Assembly (NCBI GenBank): GCA_910579115.1
Contig: CAJTSO010000029.1
Coordinates: forward strand, 1 to 13,210
Length of the DNA stretch: 13,210 nucleotides
Direction of reading: 5' to 3'
From: an uncultured Selenomonadaceae bacterium
GTDB lineage: Bacteria > Bacillota > Negativicutes > Selenomonadales > Selenomonadaceae
The notes under the pieces were generated by a model. That model searched no databases, was not told where the DNA came from, and was given only the letters and a program-made list of their open reading frames with translations. Shown piece after piece: positions 7,280 through 13,210 of the stretch (position 1 is the first letter of the stretch; every line of letters starts with the position of its first letter). Both the position numbers and the translations under genes were made by a program.

Positions 7280-7445
7280 GCAAGAACCCTCTCCGGCACA
7301 TCTGACGGAGAGGCAAGAAGCCCATGGCTCCCCTGTAGGGGAGCTGTCGCCGCAGGCGACTGAGGGGTGACTGGCGGAATTCCCGACTAATCTATTACCC
7401 CTCCGCCCTTCGGGCACCTCCCCTAGAGGGGAGGCAAAGCCCAGG
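7280..7445. repeat. Compound palindromic repeat (REP-like, copy 2)
   Basis: A chain of near-perfect hairpins: CCTCTCCG/CGGAGAGG (7288-7295/7306-7313), CTCCCCTGTAGGGGAG (7329-7344), GTCGCCGCAGGCGAC (7346-7360), GCCCTTCGGGC (7405-7415), and CCTCCCCTAGAGGGGAGG (7417-7434). In addition TGAGGGGT pairs with ACCCCTC across the middle. A 7-bp direct repeat, AAGCCCA, flanks the core (7318-7324 and 7437-7443). Its reverse complement aligns with copy 1 at 2342-2640. It lies in the 3' untranslated part of the upstream minus-strand transcript, where such structures can stabilise mRNA. Short frames through it are not genes. Confidence 0.75.
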
Positions 7446-7465
7446 GGCACATTTGCCATAGCTGC

Positions 7466-7828
7466 TCATTTATATGTAAGAGCCTTCAGGTCGTCGAAGG
7501 TTTCCTTATCCACCTTGGCCAGGAATTTCTGTCCGTCCCTCAGCTCTCCGGCCACGGTGATTTCCTTTTCGTTACCGGCAAAGAAAAGTCCGGCGGCCAA
7601 TCCGATGGGACCAAGGACAAGGCTGCCCAAAGCTCCCCAGCCAGCCTTGGCCAAAAAGCGGGATTTATTTTCCTCCGTAAGCTGCTCAAAGGTGACGAGA
7701 TTTCCTTCCAGCTCTATCTCCTCATCGCTGAACACGCCGGTGCTTCTCTCCAGGTAGTAGCCGGAAAGCATCCCCTTCTTCAGCTGATATTTGTTGTCAT
7801 TCATTCCGGCGATCATTTCAAATTTCAT
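7466..7828 (-). CDS. Hypothetical small protein with glycine-rich hydrophobic segment
   Basis: No family is recognised. The 120-residue product has a mixed N-terminal half that looks beta-rich and ends in an acidic stretch (FSDEEIELEGNLVTFEQLTEENK). A central glycine-rich hydrophobic run follows (residues ~61-85, KAGWGALGSLVLGPIGLAAGLFFAG), with small residues spaced like a glycine zipper. The C-terminal third is soluble (EKEITVAGELRDGQKFLAKVDKETFDDLKAL). The middle run could insert in a membrane or pack helices together. No signal peptide is present. AAGGAGG lies about 8 nt before the ATG. It follows the GltD-like gene by 37 nt without an obvious promoter or terminator between, so it is probably the second gene of that transcript. 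A functional link with the oxidoreductase is only suggested by position. Confidence 0.75.
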   Translation of the reverse strand: MKFEMIAGMNDNKYQLKKGMLSGYYLERSTGVFSDEEIELEGNLVTFEQLTEENKSRFLAKAGWGALGSLVLGPIGLAAGLFFAGNEKEITVAGELRDGQKFLAKVDKETFDDLKALTYK

Positions 7829-7865
7829 GATAATTTCCCTCCTTGTTTACGAAGAAGCTTCATAT

Positions 7866-9092
7866 TTACTCCGTTCTTTTTGCCCTCAGGTAATCGTCGA
7901 CGGCTTCCGCCACCTGCTTTGCCTGTTTGACGGCGTGGACTACCGTCTTGGCTCCCATGACCACGTCGCCGCAGGAGAATACGCCCTCCCGGGTTGTCCG
8001 GCCGCTGCCGTCCACCTTTACCAGACCGGTTTCTTCCGTTTCAATGCCGGTGGTTCCGCTGACGATTTTGTTTTTCGGCCCCTGACTGACGGCGATGATG
8101 GTGCTGTCCGCCGGGTAGAGGCGGGGCTCTCCATGACCGGTGATTTTCCCCGCCTCGTCAAAATAATTTTCATACAGCATGGGTCCCTGGGGCGTAAGCT
8201 CGGAAATTCCCAGTCCGTAGTGAATATTTACTCCGTCGGCCAGGGCATAGTCAATCTCCCGCTGGCTGGCGGCTATGGCCATGCGGCGGGCATACACATC
8301 CACGAAACGGCTGCCCCTGCGGATGATGGTGCGGGCCGTATCCATGGCCGAGTTTCCGGCGCCGATGACCGCCACCCGCTCCCCCAGATCAAAAACCTCC
8401 GGCTTTTGGAGATAGTTGACGGCATAATGCACGTTGCCCAGAGACTCTCCCCGGACGTTCAGGCGATTCGGCCGCCATACGCCGCTGGCAATAACCACCG
8501 CCCCGTAGCCGTCATTGAAAAGGTCGTCCATATTCAGAGTTCCGCCGATAGTCATGTGACGGCGGATATTGACGCCCAGCTGCTGCATTTTCTTCTCATA
8601 GCGCTGGAGGATCGATTTCGGCAGGCGGAAGTCGGGAATGCCATAGCGAAGCATACCGCCGATATAGCTTTTCCGCTCGAAGATGGTCACGGAATAGCCC
8701 CGCTGGGCCAGCTTCATGGCCAGGGTAAGGCCGGCGGGACCAGCGCCGATGACCGCCACGCTCTGGCCGTTTGGCTCTTCACGGGAGATGATCGCCCGAT
8801 CCAGGTAGGCGTCGGATATGTAGTTCTCTATACTGGAAATCTGCACGGAGCTGCCTTTTATCCCCAGTACGCAGTGACCCTCGCACTGGGCCTCGTGGTC
8901 ACAGACCAGCGAACAGAAAACGCTCAGGGGATTATTTTCAAACAGCAGCTGCCCGGCCTCCGCCGGTTTCCCCGCCAGAAACAGCCGGATCATCTCCGGC
9001 ACCGCCGTGTTTACCGGACAGCCCTTGAGCTGACAGAGCGGCTTTCCGCATTGCAGGCAGCGGCGGGCTTCATTTATTACGTGAAAGGACAT
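7866..9092 (-). CDS. GltD-like NAD(P)-dependent Fe-S/FAD oxidoreductase
   Basis: The 408-residue protein belongs to the glutamate synthase small-subunit/PreT/NfnB-type flavoprotein family. An N-terminal domain holds two groups of four cysteines (C12, C15, C20, C25 and C60, C64, C70, C74) expected to bind two 4Fe-4S clusters. An FAD-binding Rossmann motif follows (VAVIGAGPAGL, ~112-122), then a nucleotide-binding motif (VAVIGAGNSAMD, ~240-251), and a C-terminal FAD site (FSCGDVVMGAKTVVHAVKQAK). The ARR after the second fold suggests NADPH preference. Such proteins pass electrons from NAD(P)H to a partner, but no gltB, preA or nfnA-like gene is adjacent, so the electron acceptor is unknown; it may act alone or with a distant partner. 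The start is set at 9092, since AGGAGG (9099-9104) is 6 nt upstream; the frame opens earlier at a poor TTG. The small protein gene follows. Confidence 0.85.
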   Translation of the reverse strand: MSFHVINEARRCLQCGKPLCQLKGCPVNTAVPEMIRLFLAGKPAEAGQLLFENNPLSVFCSLVCDHEAQCEGHCVLGIKGSSVQISSIENYISDAYLDRAIISREEPNGQSVAVIGAGPAGLTLAMKLAQRGYSVTIFERKSYIGGMLRYGIPDFRLPKSILQRYEKKMQQLGVNIRRHMTIGGTLNMDDLFNDGYGAVVIASGVWRPNRLNVRGESLGNVHYAVNYLQKPEVFDLGERVAVIGAGNSAMDTARTIIRRGSRFVDVYARRMAIAASQREIDYALADGVNIHYGLGISELTPQGPMLYENYFDEAGKITGHGEPRLYPADSTIIAVSQGPKNKIVSGTTGIETEETGLVKVDGSGRTTREGVFSCGDVVMGAKTVVHAVKQAKQVAEAVDDYLRAKRTE

Positions 9093-9146
9093 AGACTCCC
9101 TCCTTGCGGGATTGAACAATAAATTATTTACATGAATTCTTTCTGA

Positions 9147-9176
9147 ATTATATTAGATATCCCCGCCTGCCGTCAA
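9147..9176 (-). promoter_or_regulatory. Sigma-A promoter of the GltD-like gene
   Basis: On the minus strand, TTGACG (9171-9176), an 18-nt spacer and a consensus TATAAT (9147-9152) predict a transcript start near 9140 and a ~48-nt leader before the ATG at 9092. Confidence 0.75.
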
Positions 9177-9228
9177 TAAATGTTCCCCATCTGGCTGCCA
9201 TAATCGGCCGAATGCTTCGCAAAACATT

Positions 9229-9278
9229 CAAAAAAATAAACACCCGCCATGAATAAGCAAGCTTAAACATGGCAGGTG
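9229..9278 (-). terminator. Rho-independent terminator of the aminotransferase gene
   Basis: The inverted pair CACCCGCCATG (9241-9251) and CATGGCAGGTG (9268-9278) forms an 11-bp stem with one mismatch. On the minus strand it is followed by a T-rich run (TTTATTTTTTT). It lies ~47 nt after the aminotransferase stop. Confidence 0.85.
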
Positions 9279-9324
9279 CATAAATTTTGTCAGCCGCGTT
9301 TCTCGCCGGTCGTTCCCAAAAGAA

Positions 9325-10170
9325 TTACCTGGCCTTGCACTCTTCCTCAACGGAATTGATGCGGTATTCCTGAAGCCTCTTTACCAGCTCGGGAGCCTTG
9401 CCGCCTACCGGCTTGCCGTCCAGCTCCACCGCCTGGAGGCAGAAGCGGCTGGAAGCGGTCACCAGCACTTCATCGGCGTTCCGTAGCTCCTCAAGGGTGT
9501 AGCAGGTCTCATCCACCGCCATGCCGATAGCCTTGGCTGCCTTGATGAGATACGCCCGGCCGATGCCCGGCAGGATGTGATGGTCAGCCGGATGGGTAAG
9601 CAGCTTGCCGTCTTTAATGATGTGGCAATTGGAGTGGGCGCACTCGGTAACGATGTCTCCCCGATGGAAAATGACTTCATCACAGCCGGCCTTCTTTGCC
9701 GCCTCGGCCGCCAGCACGGAGGGGATGAGGTTCAGGGTCTTGATGTTGCAGTACTCGAAGCGGTGATCCTCATAGCTGATGAGCTTCACCTTCTTGGCGG
9801 TGTCCGGCTTTCCGGTGGGGGTGAGGGTAACGATAAGATTTGCGGGAACTCCCACGGGATACTCATGGCTGCGGGGGGCGGTACCGCGGGTAACGGACCA
9901 GTACACGAACTGCTCCGGTGACTCCACCCTGGCCACCAGCTCCTCCAGCAGCCGGGACAGCTCCTCCTTGCCCATGGGAACAACGATGTCCAGCAGAGCA
10001 GCGCTGTTGTAAAAGCGCTCGATGTGATCCTCAAGGGCCCAGATCACATGATTGTGGGCAAAGGTAGCATCATAAACGCCGTCGCCGTAGAACATGGCCC
10101 GGTCGTTCAAAGGTACCTTCATATCGGCAATTTCCGTGATTTCTCCATTATAGTACGCCAGTGTTTTCAT
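9325..10170 (-). CDS. dat: D-amino-acid (D-alanine type) aminotransferase
   Basis: A class IV (fold III) PLP aminotransferase of 281 residues, the usual length for D-amino-acid transaminase. It interconverts D-alanine and D-glutamate with their keto acids, supplying peptidoglycan precursors. Residues matching the Bacillus enzyme can be seen: YGDGVYDA near the N terminus (Tyr33), the substrate-carboxylate motif TAPRSHEYP (Arg100, His102), the Schiff-base Lys144 in NIKTLNLIPSVLA, and Glu176 in IVTECAHSN. The RxH pair favours the D-amino-acid enzyme over branched-chain aminotransferase or aminodeoxychorismate lyase, which share the fold. The start is ATG 10170, with GGAGGAG 5-7 nt before it. A further in-frame ATG at 10218 is rejected because the promoter places the transcript start at about that position. 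It is monocistronic, with its own promoter and terminator. Confidence 0.9.
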   Translation of the reverse strand: MKTLAYYNGEITEIADMKVPLNDRAMFYGDGVYDATFAHNHVIWALEDHIERFYNSAALLDIVVPMGKEELSRLLEELVARVESPEQFVYWSVTRGTAPRSHEYPVGVPANLIVTLTPTGKPDTAKKVKLISYEDHRFEYCNIKTLNLIPSVLAAEAAKKAGCDEVIFHRGDIVTECAHSNCHIIKDGKLLTHPADHHILPGIGRAYLIKAAKAIGMAVDETCYTLEELRNADEVLVTASSRFCLQAVELDGKPVGGKAPELVKRLQEYRINSVEEECKAR

Positions 10171-10224
10171 CTTTGCTCCTCCGTGAATAATAACATCGTC
10201 AATACTTTCGGGAAACATGGTGGC

Positions 10225-10254
10225 ATTATACTACCTAAAGAATTGTCCTGTAAA
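10225..10254 (-). promoter_or_regulatory. Sigma-A promoter of the D-amino-acid aminotransferase gene
   Basis: On the minus strand, TTTACA (10249-10254), an 18-nt spacer and a consensus TATAAT (10225-10230) are seen; the start would be near 10218, giving a ~48-nt leader. The -35 region lies between the halves of a 6-bp inverted repeat (CCTGTA 10247-10252, TACAGG 10271-10276), which may be chance. Confidence 0.75.
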
Positions 10255-10283
10255 GATTTTATCCCAAGTATACAGGTATTTAT

Positions 10284-10315
10284 AAAAATCTAAGGGCCAC
10301 GCCTCGTTTCCCTTA
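10284..10315 (-). terminator. Probable terminator of the secretin operon
   Basis: On the minus strand, TAAGGG and CCCTTA (10310-10315 and 10291-10296) make a 6-bp stem with a 13-nt loop, followed by GATTTTT. The stem is short, but it is well placed between the secretin end and the next promoter. Confidence 0.45.
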
Positions 10316-10322
10316 AATTATT

Positions 10323-10415
10323 TCAGTAGGTAATTTCCACCTGCAGCTTGTGGTATACGCCGCCTTTAATTTTTTCTTTCTTCTCCGTCAGCAGGGCTGT
10401 CTTCAGGTCTCTCAC
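10323..10415 (-). pseudogene. Truncated 5' remnant of a Fic-family gene
   Basis: A GTG at 10415 with a strong AGGAGG (10425-10430, 9 nt spacing) opens a 30-codon frame ending in TGA at 10323. The predicted peptide ends KGGVYHKLQVEITY. From memory this closely resembles the N-terminal stretch of many Fic-domain proteins of Firmicutes, in which 'GG(L/V)YHK(T)Q(I/V)E(L/I)TY' is followed by NSN-x-IEGS. Here the frame stops exactly where NSN would begin, and no downstream Fic sequence or catalytic HPF...GN motif is found in any frame before the aminotransferase promoter. Fic enzymes AMPylate target proteins and are often toxin-like. The first 50 nt overlap the 3' end of the secretin gene in another frame. 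It is most likely a decayed gene cut by a deletion. A chance short frame remains possible, since the match is from recall only. Confidence 0.5.
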
Positions 10416-11955
10416 CGGATTGTCCCTCCTTTCCGCGGATCTTTTCCCCGCCTTGCGCCGCTCTTGCCCTTTCCTCCGCCGCAGTCGTAGACAGCCTTAT
10501 CCTCTCCTCATCCAGTACATGGGCCGTCAGGAAAATCATTATTTCACTGTCGGTTTTTGACCGGCGCACATTGCGGAAGAACGCTCCCAGAATGGGCAGA
10601 TCCCCTAAAAAGGGAATTTTTGACAGGGACTTTGCCTCCTCGCTGCCGATGAGCCCGCCGATAACCATCGTCTCCCCGTCCCGCAGCCGCACTGTGGTAT
10701 CGGCGCTCCGGGACTGGAAGCGGTAAGCCTTCATTTCCTCCACGTAGAGGGGCGAGCTGACCTCCGTGTGAACCTCCGCCGTTATGGTTCCATCCCCGTT
10801 GACCCGGGGAGTATACCGGAGAATGATCCCGGCTTCCTTGTAGCTGACGGACGTGGTGGTGATGGAATTGCTCACCGAGGTTTCCGTCACCGGCACTTCC
10901 CCGCCGATGTTGATGACCGCCTCATGACCCTGGATGGTGGTGATGTTGGGCCGGGCGAGGACTTGTGCTTTTCCGTCGGTGATCAGGGCGTTGATAGCCG
11001 CTCCGTAGTAAAACTCAAAGGGATACCCCTCCGGCCCCCGGCCAAACTGGATGATCCCGGAGGAGCCATTTCCCCATGTGCGGGTAACTTTAGTCTTTGG
11101 TATGTCAGTGGTAACGGTGCTGTAAGAACCGTCAGGATTTTGCACCGGCTGGCGGCGGGATTCGTAGGAGGTTTCCCGCTCCGGATACTGGGGCAGGCTT
11201 GACCACTGCCATTGGATCCCCAGATTTTTCGCCGCCTCTTTGGAGATAGCCAGCACCCGGGCCTCCAGAGCCACCTGTTTGGCCGGGACATCCAGCTTCC
11301 TCACCAGGCGGCGGACCTGCTCGGCCTCCGCCCCGGTTCCATAAAAAATCAGGGAGTTGGTCTGGTAATCGCAGCTTATCCGTCTGTCCTGGCGGTCCCC
11401 CTCCCGCCGCCAGCGGTCTGATGGGCTGGTTCTGTAAGAATCCGCATTCCTGCGGTCAGAGTCCCTCTCTCCAACCGTGGAATTTCCAGCCTGATTTCTC
11501 CGGTAATAGCTATCGTATCTGCTGTAATTATAAACTGTATTGTCGTCCCGGTCGCCGCCGAAAGCCATATCCACCGCTTCGGCCACTGAGGCCAGCTCAG
11601 CGTACTCCAGGGGGAAAACGTGAACGCTATACAGTCCCCTTCCTCCGGCCCAATCAGTGGTAACTACCAGCGTATCCCCCCGGCGGCTGACGGACAGCCC
11701 TCTCGTCATGGCCACCAGCTCCGCCGCCTCCCAAGGGTCCATATCGGTAAGGGAGATTGTCACCCGGCCCCTCACGGACTCATCCATCACCAGCCCGATT
11801 CCCCCCAGCTCCGCCAGCTGGGTAAAGACGCCCCGCACATCGGCGCTTCGGAATTCCAGAGAAACCGCCTCGGCTGAAGCTCTGGTCAGGTCTGCCCCAT
11901 ACAGGGCAACGGCGGCCAGTAATGGGGCCAGCCCTTTACAAAAAATCTTTTTCAT
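10366..11955 (-). CDS. Secretin (type IV pilus PilQ / type II GspD family)
   Basis: This is the outer-membrane ring channel for pilus or protein export, 529 residues, with a signal peptide ending near RASAEA (residue ~30). Residues ~31-100 match the secretin/TonB short N-terminal (N0/STN) domain (VSLEFRSADVRGVFTQLAELGGIGLVMDESVRGRV, in part). Residues ~108-135 and 195-225 form a second N-domain split by a ~60-residue Arg/Asp/Tyr-rich insert (135-195). The secretin core spans ~225-482, with ARPNITTIQGHEAVINIGGEVP, the Ser/Thr-rich gate strand (ETSVSNSITTTSVSYKEAG), and the family signature IPFLGDLPILGAFF (447-460). The last 45 residues are charged and not conserved-looking; part of this tail overlaps the Fic remnant. 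No AMIN domains are seen, so it is shorter than proteobacterial PilQ. Only 30 nt separate it from the upstream PilP/GspC-like gene. Its own ribosome site is weak, so translational coupling is likely. Confidence 0.93.
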   Translation of the reverse strand: MKKIFCKGLAPLLAAVALYGADLTRASAEAVSLEFRSADVRGVFTQLAELGGIGLVMDESVRGRVTISLTDMDPWEAAELVAMTRGLSVSRRGDTLVVTTDWAGGRGLYSVHVFPLEYAELASVAEAVDMAFGGDRDDNTVYNYSRYDSYYRRNQAGNSTVGERDSDRRNADSYRTSPSDRWRREGDRQDRRISCDYQTNSLIFYGTGAEAEQVRRLVRKLDVPAKQVALEARVLAISKEAAKNLGIQWQWSSLPQYPERETSYESRRQPVQNPDGSYSTVTTDIPKTKVTRTWGNGSSGIIQFGRGPEGYPFEFYYGAAINALITDGKAQVLARPNITTIQGHEAVINIGGEVPVTETSVSNSITTTSVSYKEAGIILRYTPRVNGDGTITAEVHTEVSSPLYVEEMKAYRFQSRSADTTVRLRDGETMVIGGLIGSEEAKSLSKIPFLGDLPILGAFFRNVRRSKTDSEIMIFLTAHVLDEERIRLSTTAAEERARAAQGGEKIRGKEGQSGERPEDSPADGEERKN

Positions 11956-11985
11956 GCTGCTATCAGTCCAGGTGTCACCACCACT

Positions 11986-12492
11986 TCAGGGCTGTGAGCT
12001 GTTCAGGCTCAAAACCCTGTCCCCGAAGGTTCCATGTATAAGGACGGTTCTGCTCCCTTCGTCAATTTCCCTGAGGGTGATCCCTGATTTTGTTTCCTCC
12101 TCCCTCAGAGAAATCACTTTCTGTCCCTGCTCGATCACTGCCCTGACTCCCCGGCTGCTCCTGACCAGCCCCGTCAGCCGCAATCCAATCGGGTCTGCGG
12201 TTAGCCCTTCCCCTCCGGCGGACTGTCTCACTTCATCAAAGGGAGAAGAAAAGCTGCGGCTGACCGCCGGTTTAATTTTCAGATGGCCGTCCGGCCGCAG
12301 GCCCGGCCGGTAAAGGGGCGGCCTGACTCCTGTTCTCCCCTTTCTGGGTTGGGCAGAGCCGGCCTGCTCCAAAGCTGCCGCCTGAGCGGTTTCAATTTCC
12401 GTCCCCGGCCGGCAGGTCACGGTACCCCAAGCCGGTCTCAGCGCCAGCATTACCCCAGCAAAAAAGGCCAGGAGATAAATAATGCGCCGCAC
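11986..12492 (-). CDS. GspC/PilP-like secretion or pilus assembly protein
   Basis: A 168-residue protein with an N-terminal hydrophobic segment (residues ~4-18, IIYLLAFFAGVMLAL) that is a signal peptide or single membrane anchor. A long Arg/Pro/Gly-rich linker (~25-95) follows, then a compact C-terminal beta domain (~102-163: IGLRLTGLVRSSRGVRAVI, VISLREEETKSGITLREIDEG, SRTVLIHGTFGDRVLSL). The pattern of 'L-x-G-x-V ... A-x-I ... G-x-x-L-x-x-I ... V-x-L-x-x-x-x-x-x-x-L-x-L' is that of the homology region of GspC and PilP, which binds the N-domain of the secretin from the inner membrane side. Its position directly before the secretin gene supports this. No lipobox is present. The start is GTG at 12492, with GAGGAG 5 nt ahead, 29 nt after gatB. 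Family membership is inferred from pattern and context. Confidence 0.6.
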   Translation of the reverse strand: MRRIIYLLAFFAGVMLALRPAWGTVTCRPGTEIETAQAAALEQAGSAQPRKGRTGVRPPLYRPGLRPDGHLKIKPAVSRSFSSPFDEVRQSAGGEGLTADPIGLRLTGLVRSSRGVRAVIEQGQKVISLREEETKSGITLREIDEGSRTVLIHGTFGDRVLSLNSSQP

Positions 12493-12521
12493 AATATCTC
12501 CTCGCCTTCTCTATATCCTGT

Positions 12522-13210
12522 TCAGCCCAGCTTCCTGGCCAAAAGCTGGTTTACCATGGCCGGGTTGGCTTTCCCCTTGCTGGCCTTCATTACCTGGCCC
12601 ACCAAGGCACCGATAGCTTTCTTGTTGCCGCCCTGGTAGTCGGCAACGGCCTTTTCATTCCTGGCAATCACCTCGTCGACGATGGCCTCGATGGCCCCGG
12701 TATCGGTAATCTGGACAAGGCCCTTCGCCTCGACGATTTTTTCCGGTTCATCCGGCGAGCTCCACATTTCCGCAAATACCGTCTTGGCAATCTTGGAGGA
12801 TATTGTCCCCTTGCTGATGAGGGCGATCATCTTCGCCAGCCGGTCAGCCCCTACCGGCGACTCCTCAATAGTCTTACCTCCGGCATTCAGATTCTTTGCC
12901 AGATCCCCCATAATCCAGTTTGCGGCCAGCTTGGCGTCGGCTCCGCCTTCCACCACCCTGTCAAAGTAGTCGGCCATGGCCCGGGAGGCGGTAATCACCC
13001 CGGCATCGTATTCCGTGAGGCCCATTTTCACCAGGCGGACCCGGCGGGCGTCCGGCAGCTCCGGCAGGTTCCGGCGGTAGCTTTCGATCTCCTCATCGGT
13101 GGTGACGATGGGCACCAGATCCGGCTCCGGCATATAGCGGTAATCCTGGGCCTCTTCCTTGGAACGCATGGAAAGGGTAATTCCCTTATTGGGATCCCAG
13201 GTGCGGGTTT
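12522..13210 (-). CDS. gatB: Aspartyl/glutamyl-tRNA(Asn/Gln) amidotransferase subunit B, C-terminal part (5' end outside window)
   Basis: GatB belongs to the GatCAB complex that converts misacylated Glu-tRNA(Gln) or Asp-tRNA(Asn) to the amide form in the cytoplasm; it binds the tRNA and activates its acyl group. The frame runs off the right edge: the codons before the internal ATG at 13169 read TRTWDPNKGITLS, continuous with MRSKEEAQDYRYMPEPDLVPI, a hallmark GatB segment. About 229 residues are visible. They include the end of the catalytic 'cradle', a helical middle region, and the C-terminal YqeY-like tRNA-binding domain, which ends with the typical GQVMKASKGKANPAMVNQLL. The pilus/secretion genes follow 29 nt downstream on the same strand, an arrangement that may put them under the gatCAB promoter. 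Confidence 0.97.
   Translation of the reverse strand, partial: TRTWDPNKGITLSMRSKEEAQDYRYMPEPDLVPIVTTDEEIESYRRNLPELPDARRVRLVKMGLTEYDAGVITASRAMADYFDRVVEGGADAKLAANWIMGDLAKNLNAGGKTIEESPVGADRLAKMIALISKGTISSKIAKTVFAEMWSSPDEPEKIVEAKGLVQITDTGAIEAIVDEVIARNEKAVADYQGGNKKAIGALVGQVMKASKGKANPAMVNQLLARKLG

Noticed and set aside
7262..7459. Minus-strand 65-codon frame within the repeat region
   Set aside because: It is made entirely of hairpin repeat sequence and ends just before a terminator; the peptide simply reflects the repeats.
7791..9122. Long plus-strand open frame (443 codons) opposite the GltD-like gene
   Set aside because: It is antisense to a gene with clear cofactor motifs; the protein has no recognisable domain and its length follows from the GC-rich codon pattern of the true gene.
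10171..10218. 16-codon N-terminal extension of the aminotransferase starting at 10218
   Set aside because: The promoter -10 box ends at 10225, so transcription would begin at about this position; the downstream ATG at 10170 has the ribosome site and fits the family's N terminus.
10247..10276. CCTGTA...TACAGG inverted repeat around the aminotransferase -35 box as an operator
   Set aside because: Only 6 bp per arm with an 18-nt gap in an AT-rich region; chance is a sufficient explanation without conservation data.

Overview
The window looks like chromosomal DNA from a diderm (outer-membrane) Firmicute, most likely a member of the Negativicutes (Selenomonadales/Acidaminococcales type). The reasons are the mix of gene types. 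Outer-membrane machinery (an AcrAB-type RND pump with a lipoprotein adaptor, and a secretin with a GspC/PilP-like partner) sits beside Firmicute-style genes (GatB, a D-alanine-type aminotransferase, and a long FtsA-like protein with NG...DGD repeats). Strong AGGAGG ribosome sites are present, and GC content looks moderately high. Genus cannot be fixed from the sequence alone.

Layout. The left edge (plus strand) holds the 3' part of a large protein resembling the clostridial/Negativicutes FtsA-like family, followed 23 nt later by an Lrp/AsnC regulator. A bidirectional terminator (1758-1806) separates these from a minus-strand gene for an unknown membrane-anchored protein that has its own extended -10 promoter. 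Positions 2243-2741 carry no gene. They hold that promoter, a compound palindromic repeat expanded by two mutually complementary blocks, and the terminator of the RND operon. The RND operon (adaptor then pump, minus strand, 2742-7060) has a clear promoter whose -35 box lies inside a perfect 7-6-7 inverted repeat, a likely repressor operator. Positions 7061-7465 hold this promoter, a structured leader, a terminator and a second, uninterrupted copy of the palindromic repeat.

Next (minus strand) is a two-gene unit: a GltD-like Fe-S/FAD/NAD(P) oxidoreductase without a large subunit, and a small glycine-rich hydrophobic protein. Then comes a monocistronic D-amino-acid aminotransferase with a near-consensus promoter. 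The right edge is a minus-strand cluster: gatB (3' part, runs off the window), a GspC/PilP-like protein, and a secretin of the type IV pilus/type II secretion family.

Two items stand out. The first is a 30-codon remnant of what looks like a Fic-family gene, with start and ribosome site intact, overlapping the 3' end of the secretin gene in another frame. The second is the expanded palindromic repeat at about 2342-2640. Several gene starts are placed downstream of the longest open frame because the Shine-Dalgarno sequence and promoter positions require it. No tRNA, rRNA, CRISPR array, transposase or classical riboswitch was recognised. No complete previously undescribed system is evident.
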